The notes: generated from the letters alone by a model not told the origin. 64,000 bases of DNA from Flavobacterium turcicum (GCF_011365745.1 NZ_JAAOBY010000002.1:558001-622000); one strand, 5' to 3'. Shown: positions 48,332 through 58,097, counted from the first letter of the stretch. Numbers and translations are program-made.

Positions 48332-48625
48332 ATGGAAAAATTTGCATTATTAGCAAGATTAGAAGCCAAACCTGGCAAAGAAGAAGAAGTTGCAGCTTTC
48401 TTAAAAAGCGCTTTGCCGTTAGTTCTTGATGAACCTGAAACCGTAAATTGGTACGGATGGCAAATTGGCGCTTCTACCTTTGGAATTTTTGATACTTTTG
48501 AAACCGAAGAAGGAAGAAAAGCGCATTTAGCGGGAAAAATAGCCGAAGCCCTAATGGCAAATGCTGGAACATTATTAGCACAAGATCCAGTTATCGAATT
48601 TGTAGATTTATTAGCTGTAAAATAG
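48332..48625 (+). CDS. Antibiotic biosynthesis monooxygenase (ABM)-type small protein
   Basis: A 97-residue ferredoxin-like dimeric alpha+beta protein (MEKFALLARLEAKPGKEEEV, then WYGWQIGASTFGIFDTFETE, ending EFVDLLAVK). The family includes quinol monooxygenases such as YgiN and haem-degrading enzymes. It may detoxify quinones, but no specific activity can be read. It is a single gene between two terminators. Confidence 0.85.
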   Translation: MEKFALLARLEAKPGKEEEVAAFLKSALPLVLDEPETVNWYGWQIGASTFGIFDTFETEEGRKAHLAGKIAEALMANAGTLLAQDPVIEFVDLLAVK

Positions 48626-48704
48626 AGATAGATTTGATTTTATAAGAGTAAATAGCTCAATTAAACTTATAATCTGCAACAATAAAATCTAAATTAAATG
48701 TTAT

Positions 48705-48739
48705 AATGCCAACGTAAATTTTTATGTTGGCATTTTTTA
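48705..48739 (+). terminator. Terminator after the ABM gene
   Basis: AATGCCAAC / GTTGGCATT with a 12-base loop and T6. Confidence 0.88.
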
Positions 48740-48769
48740 TTTAAATTTAAACTTTATAAAAAACAAAGC

Positions 48770-49447
48770 ATGAAAACCTTAGAATCCCTATTTCAAGAAT
48801 TAAATAACATCAAAGTAATTGACGCTTCAATTGATTACCAATATTACACTCCACTAGACTTATCCCCTTCTAATACAGATTTAGAACACATTAAAGATAG
48901 TAATTCAACCGATTTTGAAATTTATATCGAAAACCTTTTGCAAAAGCGCAATGCCAAAGTAGCTTATGGTGGTTACAATGAAAAACGCAATTTGTACAAG
49001 CGAAGTGAAAAATTCAATGATGAAACTACTGATGAGCGCAACATACACCTTGGTTTGGATTTATGGATAAAAGCGGGAACTTCCGTTTTAGCGCCTTTAG
49101 ACGGACATATTCATAGTTTCAATTACAACACCGGTTTAGGAGATTATGGCCCTACCATAATTTTAGAGCATCAAATTGAGGAACATAAATTTTATACGCT
49201 CTACGGGCATTTATCGTTAGAAAGTATTAGTCATATTGCCATTGGCGATTCAGTTCAACAAGGCAATCAAATTGCTACTTTGGGCGATGCGAGTGTTAAT
49301 GGTGATTATGCTCCGCACTTACATTTTCAAATTATTAAAGAAATCCCGAATGCATCAGGAGATTATCCAGGAGTATGCAATAGTAAAGATCTTCAGCATT
49401 TTTTAGAAAACTGTCCAGATCCAAATCTTTTACTTAAAATTTATTAA
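48770..49447 (+). CDS. M23-family metallopeptidase
   Basis: A 225-residue LytM/lysostaphin-like zinc peptidase. Its ligands are in NIHLGLDLWIKAGT (HxxxD) and in YAPHLHFQIIK (HxH), and a further His lies in YTLYGHLSL. The family cleaves peptidoglycan cross-links. No signal peptide or membrane segment is visible, so it may be cytoplasmic or exported by another route. The next gene begins 1 bp after its stop and encodes a lipoprotein. Confidence 0.88.
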   Translation: MKTLESLFQELNNIKVIDASIDYQYYTPLDLSPSNTDLEHIKDSNSTDFEIYIENLLQKRNAKVAYGGYNEKRNLYKRSEKFNDETTDERNIHLGLDLWIKAGTSVLAPLDGHIHSFNYNTGLGDYGPTIILEHQIEEHKFYTLYGHLSLESISHIAIGDSVQQGNQIATLGDASVNGDYAPHLHFQIIKEIPNASGDYPGVCNSKDLQHFLENCPDPNLLLKIY

Positions 49448-49448
49448 G

Positions 49449-49925
49449 ATGAAAAAAATACTTGTATTGTGCGCTATTGTACTCTTTATTGGTTGTAAAA
49501 CAAAGCAAACAGTAATTGTACCTGAAATTAAGGAAGGTAAAAATGTCAAGCTGCCAACCGCAGCACTAAACGACAATCAAAAAAACAAGTCATATGATTT
49601 AGGAAAGCGCGTTTTGATGACGTGTAACACTTCAAAATTCAAACCTTTTACTACTGCAGAAGCTACTGCCTCAGTTATTAAAAATACAACCGAAGCACGA
49701 TTGACAAAAACCTGCACTCGTTTTAGACAATATTATGGTTCTTTTATTGATTTGCAATTTGTTGAAGCTTACGTTAACAAAGCGGATCAAATTACTATTT
49801 ACAGATACAAGGCTCAGTATACCAAAAAAGTAGCCAATAAAGAACTACGCGTTAGTATGAATGCAGACAACAAAGTAACAGCCATAAAATCGCTAGATTG
49901 GGTAGATTATTTTCCAATTAATTAA
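49449..49925 (+). CDS. Predicted lipoprotein, hypothetical
   Basis: A 158-residue protein with a lipoprotein signal (MKKILVLCAIVLFIGCKTKQ, lipobox Cys16). The mature domain is small, basic and without recognised motifs (FKPFTTAEATASVIKNTTEA). It is in a two-gene operon with the M23 peptidase and may be envelope-related. Confidence 0.75.
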   Translation: MKKILVLCAIVLFIGCKTKQTVIVPEIKEGKNVKLPTAALNDNQKNKSYDLGKRVLMTCNTSKFKPFTTAEATASVIKNTTEARLTKTCTRFRQYYGSFIDLQFVEAYVNKADQITIYRYKAQYTKKVANKELRVSMNADNKVTAIKSLDWVDYFPIN

Positions 49926-49953
49926 AACTAATTTTAAATTAAAAAATTGCTTT

Positions 49954-49984
49954 AAAGAGAGGTCTATGACCTCTCTTTTTTTTA
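49954..49984 (+). terminator. Terminator after the M23/lipoprotein pair
   Basis: AAAGAGAGGTC-TAT-GACCTCTCTTT is followed by a run of T. The next 435 bp up to 50419 are AT-rich, and I see no gene in them. Confidence 0.92.
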
Positions 49985-50419
49985 ATGTAACCGCACTATT
50001 TATTTGATTTTCATTTTTTTTGGATGCCATTTCTAATCTTATTCCCAGCATCGAATTAAGGTCTTTAGTTCCTTTTTTATACTTTAAATAAAAATGGTAG
50101 AATTCATCTAACTACTTCATTAAAACTTATACAGTATTACAACTTATCAAGCGAATATATCTTTTTTGAGTATATACTAGAAAATAACTTTTTGGCTGCT
50201 CGTACCTCTATAAAATCGATTAAAAGACATTTTTTATCGATTAAATGCGATTTTTAATAGATTAAGTAAGAAATAAATGCTTTAAAATTTGGTTAGTAAT
50301 AAAAGATAAATCATTTTTGTATTGTTTATATGCTACAATAAACAATTCGCTGAATTATAATTCATTAGCAACATTTAATACACTAAATTTACTATTAACA
50401 ACATTAAACAACAAAAACT

Positions 50420-50607
50420 ATGAAAATTAAAAAACTACTTTATTGTTACATATCGTTTTTGGGCGATAAGTCAATTACAAATCCCAAACGATTAACACCA
50501 CGGCATTCACTAACCTGAAAAGAGGGTATTCCCTTACTTTCTGCAAAGGAACATTGTCAACCTCGCTTAAGATCCAATTAATAATCATTTATGTAAAAAA
50601 CAACTAA
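50420..50607 (+). pseudogene. Possible remnant of a secreted-protein gene
   Basis: ATG at 50420 starts a signal-peptide-like MKIKKLLYCYISFLG that runs out after 32 codons. The next frame continues FWAISQLQIPND, resembling the end of a signal peptide and the start of a mature region. The third frame then reads on with INTTAFTNLKRGYSLTFCKG to a stop at 50607. Two frameshifts would join these. It directly precedes the large adhesin gene and might be the scar of a related secreted protein. The evidence is weak. Confidence 0.25.
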
Positions 50608-50608
50608 C

Positions 50609-53600
50609 ATGAAATTTTTAAGATATTTATTAATTACTGTTGTACTCTGTAGTACCAATTTTGTGACTGGTCAAGGAATTAATTGGCAAAGTATCAATCA
50701 AGGTACTGATTTAAGTTACCAATCTGTAACATATGGTAACGGTCTTTACGTGGCTGTAGCTACTAATGGATTAGGTAAGCGCGTGGCTACTAGTCCTGAT
50801 GGCGCTACCTGGACAATGCGCAATAGCGCAGCTGATAATGGTTGGACATCGGTAACCTTCGGAAATGGAGTTTTTGTGGCAGTGGCTAATTCTGGAACTG
50901 CAGGAAGCCGAGCAATGACCAGCCCTGATGGCATAAACTGGACCTTAAGAAACACAGCTGTCGATAACTCCTGGAATTCGGTTACCTATGGCAATGGACT
51001 ATTTGTGGCAGTAGCAAGTTCAGGAACAGGTAATAGAGTCATGACCAGTCCTGATGGTATTACTTGGACTTCAAGTAACGCAGCAGTTGATAATAACTGG
51101 AGGTCTGTCACTTATGGTAACGGACTATTTGTGGCAGTTGCAACCTCTGGTATTAATAACCGAGTAATGACTAGCCCTGACGGTATTACTTGGACCAGCA
51201 GAACATCAGCAGCAGACAATTCATGGCAATCTGTTACCTATGGCAATGGGCTTTTTGTAGCTGTTGCAAATAGTGGTACAAATAACCTAGTAATGACGAG
51301 TACGGATGGAATCACTTGGACGTTACAGACACCTGCAACAAATACTGCATGGACTTCAGTTACTTACGGAAATGGTCTATTTGTGGCGGTAGCAAGAAAT
51401 GGTACAAGCGATGGTGTGATGACCAGCCCTGACGGAATTACTTGGACCTCAAGAACGGCATTAACATTAAATTATTGGCGGTCTATTACTTACAGCAACG
51501 GTCGCTTTGTAGCATTTGGAGATATAGGTTTAGGTAATCGCATAATGAGTAGTACCGATGGGATTAACTGGATTGCAATAAACAATGCTTCAGATTTTTC
51601 GTGGCGTTCTGTAACTTATGGCAACGGACTGTTTGTAGCGGTGGCTTCAAATGGATCTAATAATCAAGTTATGACCAGCCCTGATGGCATTACTTGGACA
51701 CCAAGGACAGCAGTAGCAAATAATCCATGGTATTCTGTAACCTATGGAAACGGGCTTTTTGTGGCAGTTGCAACTAGCGGTATAAACCAAGTTATGACAA
51801 GCCCCGATGGAATTAATTGGACTGCAAGAGTTGCAGCATCAACTAATTCATGGTTTTCTGTAACCTATGGGAATGGGATGTTTGTAGCAGTTTCAAGCAG
51901 TGGCATTAATAATCGCGTTATGACAAGTACCGATGGCATTACATGGACTAGTAGAACCGCTGCTGAAAATAATACATGGTATAATGTAACCTATGGCAAT
52001 GGGCTTTTTGTAGCAGTGTCAGCTGATGGAACAAATAGGGTCATGACCAGCCCGGATGGTATCACATGGACCTCAAGAACTGCTGCGGTAAATAATCAAT
52101 GGTTTTCGGTGACTCATGGTAATGGGCTTTTTGTAGCAGTGTCAGTTGATGGTACTAATAGAGTTATGACTAGTCCTGATAGTATTACCTGGACTTCAAG
52201 AACTGCAGCAGTAAACAATAACTGGTACGCTGTAACTTATGGTAATGGTCTATTTGTGGCCGTCAGTAATAATGGAACAGGCAATCGAGTTATGACCAGC
52301 CCTGATGGTATTACTTGGACCTCGAGAACTTCTGCCGCTGATAATAATTGGCAAGGTATAACCTTTGGTAATGGCAGGTTTGTTGCGGTTTCATCTAATG
52401 GTATCAATAACAGAGTCATGGTTTCTGGCTGTGCACAACCTGCTGTACCAACGGCAGCTATACAATCCTTTTGTAGCAGTGCAAATCCTACTGTAACTAA
52501 TTTGGTGGCCACGGGCCAAGATATTAAGTGGTACGCAACAGAGACTGGTACAACGGTATTATCATCAAGCACTGCTCTTAGCTCGGGTACTTATTATGCC
52601 ACACAAACGATCGACAATTGCGAAAGTCCCCGTACCGCAGTGGTAGTAACTGTATCTAATTGTGCCGCCACTTGGAACGGTGCCGTAAATAACTCTTGGT
52701 CTACAGCAGGAAACTGGTCAAACAATCTTGTTCCAGACGGTAGTTTAGATATTGAAATACCTTCAGGTAATCCTGTTTTAGATGTAGCGTATACCGTACC
52801 TGCCACTAAAGTCCTAACAGTTTCGGGAACGGGAACTTTAACGATAGCTCCAACTGCAAGTATAACAGTTGAAGGTACATTAGCTTTAAACGATCGTCCA
52901 GTTACTTTAAAATCTGACGCTACAGGAACTGCTGTTTTAGGCCAAGTTACTGGTTTAGTAACAGGGGCTACTAATGTTACCGTAGAACGCTATATTCCGC
53001 AAGGCAAAAGAGCTTTCCGTTTTTTAAGTCCTGGTGTAACAACTACCAACTTTATCAGCAACAACTGGCAATTGGGTACACACATTACAGGTTCTTCAAC
53101 TGGAGCTAATGGTTTTGATGCCACTGCAACAGGAAGTGCATCGCTGTTTACCTATAATAATAATCAAGCCACTGGAAGTGGTTGGAGTGCTGTAACCTCT
53201 ACCAATGCGACTAATTTGCAAGCTGGACAAGGCTATCGCCTTTTGGTACGTGGAGACCGTAATGTAAATATCAACACCACCTCTGCTCCAACTATGAATG
53301 CGGCAGTAACATTAAGCGCAACAGGTACTTTAACTACGGGACCTGTAATTTTTGATAGTGCATCGGCAATTGCTTTAAATGCTACTAGCAATTTGGTAAC
53401 AAACGGTTATAGCTTAGTAGGTAACCCGTATGTAAATACCGTAAATTGGAATACATTGACTAAAGTAGGATTAACAGATTCTTATTACGTATGGGATCCT
53501 AATATGGGAACTGCTGCACAAAGAGGACGCTATGTGGTGTACAATAGTTTGAGTGGTTCTAGTAATAACGCCTCTAATGTTAACCAATACATCCAGCCTG

Positions 53601-54430
53601 GTCAAGCCTTTTTTGTACAAAACAGCATATTAGGAATTCCTGGAACACTTACTTTTCAAGAAATTAACAAAGTGGGTGCCGCTAACTTAACTCCTATTTT
53701 TAGAACGAAACAAAACCCAATAGCAAAACTGAACTTGAGCGTATACGAAACAAGTGAATTGACAGCAGGTGGATTCCCAATTGATGCAACTGTTGCAGTT
53801 TTTGATGCTTCTTTTAACAGTGCAATTGATAATGCTGATGTTACCAAACTAAGCACAGGAACTGAGAATATTTCAATTGCTAATAATAATAAAATGTGGG
53901 CTATAGACGCTCGTGGACCTGTTAGCGAGAAAGACGAAGTAATTTTGAATTTACAAGATTTTCAAGCGAATAAAAACTACAGTTTGCGCGCACAGTTTTC
54001 AAATTTTGAACCAACTGTAAGTCCGTTTTTTGTAGATACTTTTTTAGGAACTACAACTCCTCTAACAACGACTGCAACTACTGATATTAGTTTTGTTACT
54101 ACTTCAAATGCAGCTTCATATAAGAGCGATCGTTTTAAAATCACATTCCAAAACAAAACATTGAGTAATGACGATTTTATTGCAGAGCAAGTAGTATTGT
54201 ATCCAAATCCAGTTACAAATAATCAATTTAGCTTAACACTCCCTGCAATGATGCAAGGCGCGTTGCAAGTACAATTGATCAACGTAACAGGACAATTGGT
54301 ATACCAACAAGAAACAGAAGCCAAACCTATGCTAAATGTATCGCTTAACAGAGAGCTTCCTCAAGGGGTTTATTTTGTAAAAATTAGCAATCAAGGAATG
54401 AACTTAACTAAAAAAATAACTATCAAATAA
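50609..54430 (+). CDS. T9SS-secreted double beta-propeller adhesin
   Basis: A 1273-residue secreted protein. Signal peptide 1-22 ([20 protein letters not shown]). Residues 24-607 contain 14 repeats of about 42 aa with core [28 protein letters not shown]. These resolve into two seven-bladed propellers, about 24-315 and 316-607. Next come an Ig-like module (about 608-687, [20 protein letters not shown]), a beta-rich region beginning [18 protein letters not shown], and a type A T9SS sorting domain from about 1190 ([18 protein letters not shown] ... [19 protein letters not shown]). It is likely a surface adhesin or binding protein. A 71-aa gene follows at 54460. Confidence 0.9.
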   Translation: MKFLRYLLITVVLCSTNFVTGQGINWQSINQGTDLSYQSVTYGNGLYVAVATNGLGKRVATSPDGATWTMRNSAADNGWTSVTFGNGVFVAVANSGTAGSRAMTSPDGINWTLRNTAVDNSWNSVTYGNGLFVAVASSGTGNRVMTSPDGITWTSSNAAVDNNWRSVTYGNGLFVAVATSGINNRVMTSPDGITWTSRTSAADNSWQSVTYGNGLFVAVANSGTNNLVMTSTDGITWTLQTPATNTAWTSVTYGNGLFVAVARNGTSDGVMTSPDGITWTSRTALTLNYWRSITYSNGRFVAFGDIGLGNRIMSSTDGINWIAINNASDFSWRSVTYGNGLFVAVASNGSNNQVMTSPDGITWTPRTAVANNPWYSVTYGNGLFVAVATSGINQVMTSPDGINWTARVAASTNSWFSVTYGNGMFVAVSSSGINNRVMTSTDGITWTSRTAAENNTWYNVTYGNGLFVAVSADGTNRVMTSPDGITWTSRTAAVNNQWFSVTHGNGLFVAVSVDGTNRVMTSPDSITWTSRTAAVNNNWYAVTYGNGLFVAVSNNGTGNRVMTSPDGITWTSRTSAADNNWQGITFGNGRFVAVSSNGINNRVMVSGCAQPAVPTAAIQSFCSSANPTVTNLVATGQDIKWYATETGTTVLSSSTALSSGTYYATQTIDNCESPRTAVVVTVSNCAATWNGAVNNSWSTAGNWSNNLVPDGSLDIEIPSGNPVLDVAYTVPATKVLTVSGTGTLTIAPTASITVEGTLALNDRPVTLKSDATGTAVLGQVTGLVTGATNVTVERYIPQGKRAFRFLSPGVTTTNFISNNWQLGTHITGSSTGANGFDATATGSASLFTYNNNQATGSGWSAVTSTNATNLQAGQGYRLLVRGDRNVNINTTSAPTMNAAVTLSATGTLTTGPVIFDSASAIALNATSNLVTNGYSLVGNPYVNTVNWNTLTKVGLTDSYYVWDPNMGTAAQRGRYVVYNSLSGSSNNASNVNQYIQPGQAFFVQNSILGIPGTLTFQEINKVGAANLTPIFRTKQNPIAKLNLSVYETSELTAGGFPIDATVAVFDASFNSAIDNADVTKLSTGTENISIANNNKMWAIDARGPVSEKDEVILNLQDFQANKNYSLRAQFSNFEPTVSPFFVDTFLGTTTPLTTTATTDISFVTTSNAASYKSDRFKITFQNKTLSNDDFIAEQVVLYPNPVTNNQFSLTLPAMMQGALQVQLINVTGQLVYQQETEAKPMLNVSLNRELPQGVYFVKISNQGMNLTKKITIK
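50678..52429 (+). repeat. Tandem coding repeats, 14 blade units of about 125 bp
   Basis: This is DNA-level tandem repetition inside the adhesin. The most uniform units are those at about 50970-51240 and 51960-52330. The seventh unit is the most divergent and marks the junction of two seven-unit blocks. Homologous recombination could change copy number. Confidence 0.9.
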
Positions 54431-54459
54431 GGATTCGCTTATTTTAATTAAGACCCATC

Positions 54460-54675
54460 ATGAAACTAAAAAGTCGTTTACATACATTAGCAACTGCGGC
54501 ATTATTAATATGTCCTGCCTACACCCTACTTGCTCAAGAGGAATTTCCTGAGGATGTACAAGACGTGCCAGCTGCACCCATTGACAACATGATTGTAATT
54601 GCACTAATTCTTGCAGTATGTTTTGCTTTTTATTTTATCAAAAAAGCCAAGCAAATCAATCCTAAAATCAATTAA
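54460..54675 (+). CDS. Small protein with signal peptide and PID-type C-terminal sorting motif
   Basis: A 71-residue protein with an N-terminal signal peptide (HTLATAALLICPAYTLLAQ). A short acidic linker (EEFPEDVQDVP) is followed by AAPIDNMI, one hydrophobic helix (VIALILAVCFAFYFI) and a basic end (KKAKQINPKIN). This Pro-Ile-Asp, helix and basic-tail layout matches what I recall as the PID-CTERM putative sorting signal of Bacteroidota. It lies 29 bp after the adhesin gene and before a shared terminator, so it is probably co-transcribed. The function is unknown. Confidence 0.78.
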   Translation: MKLKSRLHTLATAALLICPAYTLLAQEEFPEDVQDVPAAPIDNMIVIALILAVCFAFYFIKKAKQINPKIN

Positions 54676-54699
54676 TTTAGATTGCTAACATATTTATTT

Positions 54700-54736
54700 A
54701 AACGGCCCAAAATCAGATGATTTTGGGCCGTTTTAG
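54700..54736. terminator. Bidirectional terminator between adhesin operon and FNR-like regulator
   Basis: A perfect 16-bp stem AAACGGCCCAAAATCA / TGATTTTGGGCCGTTT with a 2-base loop (GA), between convergent genes. Confidence 0.95.
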
Positions 54737-54752
54737 TTTTATAAAATAACCA

Positions 54753-55790
54753 CTAGTTGCGCATTTTAGTGATTTTCTCAATATTGATAATTTTTAAAAT
54801 ACTTCCCTTTTTTTCAATCAAACCTTCGTTTTTAAACTCGGTTAAGGTACGGCTTACTGTTTCGGTAGCGGTGGCGGTTAGTGCCGCTAGATCGTCTCTA
54901 CTGATGCGAATGGTAGTATCGTGTTTAAACAAGTCTAAAATAGCTTCTGCAATTCGTTTTCTTACGGATTGATAGGCCAATTGTAATAAAGAAGAATCTT
55001 TGGTAAGGATTTCATTTGATAAAATGTTCAGGAACTTTTTAGACACGTCAGGATACAATCGTAGTAATTCATCAAACTGTTGCTTTGAAAAAAAACACAA
55101 ATGGCTTTCCTCTAAAGCGGTTGCGGTATCGTTATACAATTGATTGGACAGTACCGAATTGGCTCCTAAAAAATCATCTGGTCGATAAATAGCGGTTATT
55201 AACTCGCGTCCGTCTTCAGTCATTTTTGTGGTTTTTATTTTTCCTGACAGTACTAAATAAATTCCCAATGGACTATCCCCTTCATAATGAACTACTTGAT
55301 TTTTTTTAAAAATTCTACTTTGACTTTTTGAAATCAATTTACTTAATTCAGCCAAACCACCATTTTTAGAGATACTAAAGGGAGCTTGTTCTAAGGATTG
55401 TAAATGCAAATGTTGCTCTTTATGTTTTTTATTCAATCTGATTTCAACAGCATTTAGCAATTCTAAGCGTCCAAAAGGTTTTACCAAATAATCATCGGCT
55501 CCCATTTCCATGCCTTTTCGTAAATCTGTTCTTTCAGACTTTGCAGTTATGAAAATAAAGGGTATTAACGAGGTTTTATCATTTTTTGCAAGTAAGTACA
55601 AAACTCCATATCCATCTAAATCAGGCATCATGATGTCGCACAAAATTAAATCGGGTAGTTCAGCCATAACAATTTCTACGCCTTCGATTCCGTTTTTTGC
55701 CAAAATCACCTCATAGTTCGCCAATTCTAATATTTCAACTATACTGTCGCGTATGTCGTTATTGTCTTCTATTACTACTATTTTGCTCAT
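54753..55790 (-). CDS. Response regulator fused to a CRP/FNR-type DNA-binding protein
   Basis: A 345-residue single protein with three parts: receiver 1-120 (IVVIEDNNDIRD, phospho-Asp52 in LILCDIMMPD, Lys in YLVKPFG), cNMP-binding-like sensor about 155-270 (FKKNQVVHYEGDSPLGIYLV), and a CRP-type winged helix about 280-345 (ISRDDLAALTATATETVSRT). The recognition helix has ETVSR, as in FNR (ExxSR). There are no FNR-type N-terminal Fe-S cysteines, so signalling likely comes by phosphorylation. The start overlaps the kinase stop by 4 bases. Confidence 0.92.
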   Translation of the reverse strand: MSKIVVIEDNNDIRDSIVEILELANYEVILAKNGIEGVEIVMAELPDLILCDIMMPDLDGYGVLYLLAKNDKTSLIPFIFITAKSERTDLRKGMEMGADDYLVKPFGRLELLNAVEIRLNKKHKEQHLHLQSLEQAPFSISKNGGLAELSKLISKSQSRIFKKNQVVHYEGDSPLGIYLVLSGKIKTTKMTEDGRELITAIYRPDDFLGANSVLSNQLYNDTATALEESHLCFFSKQQFDELLRLYPDVSKKFLNILSNEILTKDSSLLQLAYQSVRKRIAEAILDLFKHDTTIRISRDDLAALTATATETVSRTLTEFKNEGLIEKKGSILKIINIEKITKMRN

Positions 55791-56974
55791 AATTTTGAAA
55801 ATGTTAGAGTGAATATTGCTCCTTTACCAGTAGCACTAGTGCAACTCACTTGCCCGCGCATTAAGGCGATGTATCGTGCTACAATGTTTAAGCCAAGACC
55901 AGTTCCGGGAATAGTTCCTGTATTATGGGCTCTAAAAAAAGGTTCAAACAAATGAGGTTGGTCCTCAATAGGAATTCCAATTCCGTTATCCTTTACTTTT
56001 ATAATGCAATTTAGGGCATTAATCTCAGTTGTAAATGCAATACAACTCGTGTCATTAGAATATTTTATCGCGTTTGAAATAAGGTTAATTAAACTGTTTT
56101 TTAGTAAGTTTTTATCTAAATTAATTTCTTGGTCTTCGCCAGAATGTGAATATATTATTTTTTGTTTTGACTTGGCTAATAATTGCATTTCTTCAGTTAT
56201 TTCATTGGCCAATTGTACCAAATCGAAACAAGTTTCTCTGGGTACTACCTTCCCTATTTCCAACTGTTCTATGTAAAGAAAATCGTTTAACACTGTTGTT
56301 AAGTTAGTCACGGCATTGACTATTTTACCCACATGTTTCGTAATGTTGGCGTTACCGTAAGCTTCAGCATATTTTTCTATCAACGAGGCTGACAAATGCA
56401 CGGTACTCAATGGAGTTCTAAATTCGTGCGAAGCCATCGATAAAAATCTGTTTTTTAAGTGACTCAGCGTTTTTTCCTTTTCTAAAGTTTGACGCACTTT
56501 TTCGCGCGATCTCTCCAATGCCTTGATTGTTTTATTGAGTGTTTTTGTGCGTTGCGCTACCAACTCTTCAAGATGCGAAGCGTATTCTTTTAAGCGTGCT
56601 TCATCTATTTTTTGCTGTGTTAGGTCGTGTATAAAGCCCACAAAAATTTTCTGATCGGCATAAATAACCTCGCTAACACCTAATTTAAATGGAAACAGTG
56701 TTCCGTTTTTAGTTTTTCCAATCAATTCTCTTCCAACTCCTATAATGTGAGCCTTACCAGTGTTTTTATATTGTTTCAAATAAAAATCATGTGATTCTTT
56801 TTCGGGTAAGGGCATTAGCATAGAAATGTTATTTCCTAATACCTCAACCTCAGTGTAGCCAAACAACCTACAACCTGTTGGATTAATACATTCAACAATT
56901 CCATTTTCATCAATAGTGATGATTCCATCAATGGCGTTATGTATAAGAGCATGCATTAGCGAAGCTTTTTTCAT
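55787..56974 (-). CDS. FixL-like haem-PAS sensor histidine kinase
   Basis: A 395-residue soluble kinase. PAS domain 5-120 aligns with the oxygen-sensing PAS of FixL, including the haem-ligand His (His62 in KESHDFYLKQY), and the pocket His and Arg (His76 and Arg82 in KAHIIGVGRELIGKTKNG). A coiled coil lies at about 125-170. The phosphoacceptor is His183 in SHEFRTPLS, and the ATPase has KDNGIGI and GTGLGLNIVARY. No membrane segment was seen. It is predicted to sense O2 (or NO/CO) through haem and phosphorylate the receiver-FNR fusion encoded next. Confidence 0.9.
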   Translation of the reverse strand: MKKASLMHALIHNAIDGIITIDENGIVECINPTGCRLFGYTEVEVLGNNISMLMPLPEKESHDFYLKQYKNTGKAHIIGVGRELIGKTKNGTLFPFKLGVSEVIYADQKIFVGFIHDLTQQKIDEARLKEYASHLEELVAQRTKTLNKTIKALERSREKVRQTLEKEKTLSHLKNRFLSMASHEFRTPLSTVHLSASLIEKYAEAYGNANITKHVGKIVNAVTNLTTVLNDFLYIEQLEIGKVVPRETCFDLVQLANEITEEMQLLAKSKQKIIYSHSGEDQEINLDKNLLKNSLINLISNAIKYSNDTSCIAFTTEINALNCIIKVKDNGIGIPIEDQPHLFEPFFRAHNTGTIPGTGLGLNIVARYIALMRGQVSCTSATGKGAIFTLTFSKL

Positions 56975-57045
56975 AACTATTGGGTAACCAAAAAGTATCG
57001 GTTATAAGTAAAGGTACGCCAATTAGTACGTTTATGGTTTAAAAA

Positions 57046-57061
57046 GTGATGCATGTCACAT
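57046..57061. promoter_or_regulatory. CRP/FNR-like palindrome upstream of the FixL-like kinase
   Basis: AGTGATGCATGTCACA matches TGTGA-N6-TCACA at 9 of 10 positions and lies 72 bp before the kinase ATG. It may be an autoregulatory operator for the receiver-CRP/FNR protein. The FNR-like ETVSR recognition helix would favour TTGA half-sites, so the assignment is uncertain. The rest of the 416-bp divergent spacer (56975-57390) shows three same-strand TCAC motifs near 57270-57310 and nothing else clear. Confidence 0.35.
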
Positions 57062-57390
57062 ATAGTAGCGGTGTACATCATGTGTTGTCATTTTTTATTG
57101 ATTGAATTTACATGTTCTTTATCAATGGATCAAAAAGCAATACCAAGGTTGATATAATAAACCTCAACATTTAATAATACTTTGAAACCTATACAAAACT
57201 AGCTACCTAAATAGATAATTCTACCGAGAGATTAGTACTCTGATTTTTTTATTTTAAAGTGTTTGGTATCACTTATTACAACGGGTCACATCATTTTATG
57301 CTCACATAAAGAGCCTCAACTTTGCTTAAGTAATAATCTAAGGTCTCTTAAGGTAAGCGACTTTTAGAAACGTAATTAAATATTTTTTCG

Positions 57391-58059
57391 ATGAAAACAA
57401 ATGAAGAATTACAAAAAGACGTTCAAGATGCCATTAAATTTCAACCCCTTTTGCAGGCAGCTGAAATAGGTGTCATTGTAAAAAACGGTATCGTAACGCT
57501 TACGGGGGTTGTTGATGGTTATTTTAAAAAGACCGAAGCTGAAAATGCTGCAAAAAATGTTGTAGGTGTTAAAGCTGTGGTCGAAAACATAACCATTAAG
57601 TACAATAATTATTCTAAAACTGACAGCGAAATTGCCGAAGAAGTCCTAAAGGCATTAAACGAAAGTTGGTCCGTTCCAAAGGATAAAGTACAGGTAAAGG
57701 TAGAAAATGGTTGGGTTACCCTTGAAGGAGAACTCCCTTGGAACTATCAAAGAGAAGCTGCAAAAAGTACGATCAATTACTTGCAAGGGGTAAAAGGTAT
57801 TGCCAATCATATCAAAATCAAATCAGAGGTTCAAGATGCGATCGAGAAAAAAGATGTTGAAAAAGCCCTTGAACGTCATTGGTCTATCAATGCCGATGAC
57901 ATTCATGTAAAAGCTGAGGGAAGTAAAATTATTTTAACTGGGAACGTTACCTCCTTATACCAAAAAGAGGAAGCAGGAAAAATTGCTTGGAATACACCAG
58001 GAGTTTGGACTGTTGACAACAAGCTTGAAGTAGAATATGACTATTCTTATATTGACTAA
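57391..58059 (+). CDS. Triple BON-domain protein
   Basis: A 222-residue protein made of three BON domains, about 1-70, 75-145 and 148-218. Each has the pattern of a helix, then VKNGIVTLTGVVDGYFKK or VENGWVTLEGELPWNYQR, then a second helix. BON proteins such as OsmY bind membranes or phospholipids under stress. No signal peptide is visible, so it is probably cytoplasmic. It is divergent from the haem-kinase operon, and may belong to its regulon. Confidence 0.9.
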   Translation: MKTNEELQKDVQDAIKFQPLLQAAEIGVIVKNGIVTLTGVVDGYFKKTEAENAAKNVVGVKAVVENITIKYNNYSKTDSEIAEEVLKALNESWSVPKDKVQVKVENGWVTLEGELPWNYQREAAKSTINYLQGVKGIANHIKIKSEVQDAIEKKDVEKALERHWSINADDIHVKAEGSKIILTGNVTSLYQKEEAGKIAWNTPGVWTVDNKLEVEYDYSYID

Positions 58060-58068
58060 ACCAAAAAT

Positions 58069-58097
58069 ATCGGGGAGTTTAATGCTTCCCGATTTTT
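58069..58097 (+). terminator. Terminator after the BON gene
   Basis: ATCGGGGAG pairs with CTTCCCGAT (one G-U) around a 7-base loop and is followed by TTTT. Confidence 0.85.

Noticed and set aside
50020..50055. GGATGCCATTTCTAATC resembling one flank of the interspersed stem-loop repeat
   Set aside because: Only about 15 bases match, and no partner flank or central hairpin is present. It may be a decayed half or chance.
50678..52429. Regular ~125-bp repeats that might suggest a CRISPR or satellite array
   Set aside because: They are in frame within a secreted protein and encode propeller blades. Units lack short identical repeats with unique spacers.
57100..57145. TTGAT/ATCAA fragments that might be FNR boxes
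   Set aside because: The half-sites are direct or wrongly spaced and do not form TTGAT-N4-ATCAA.
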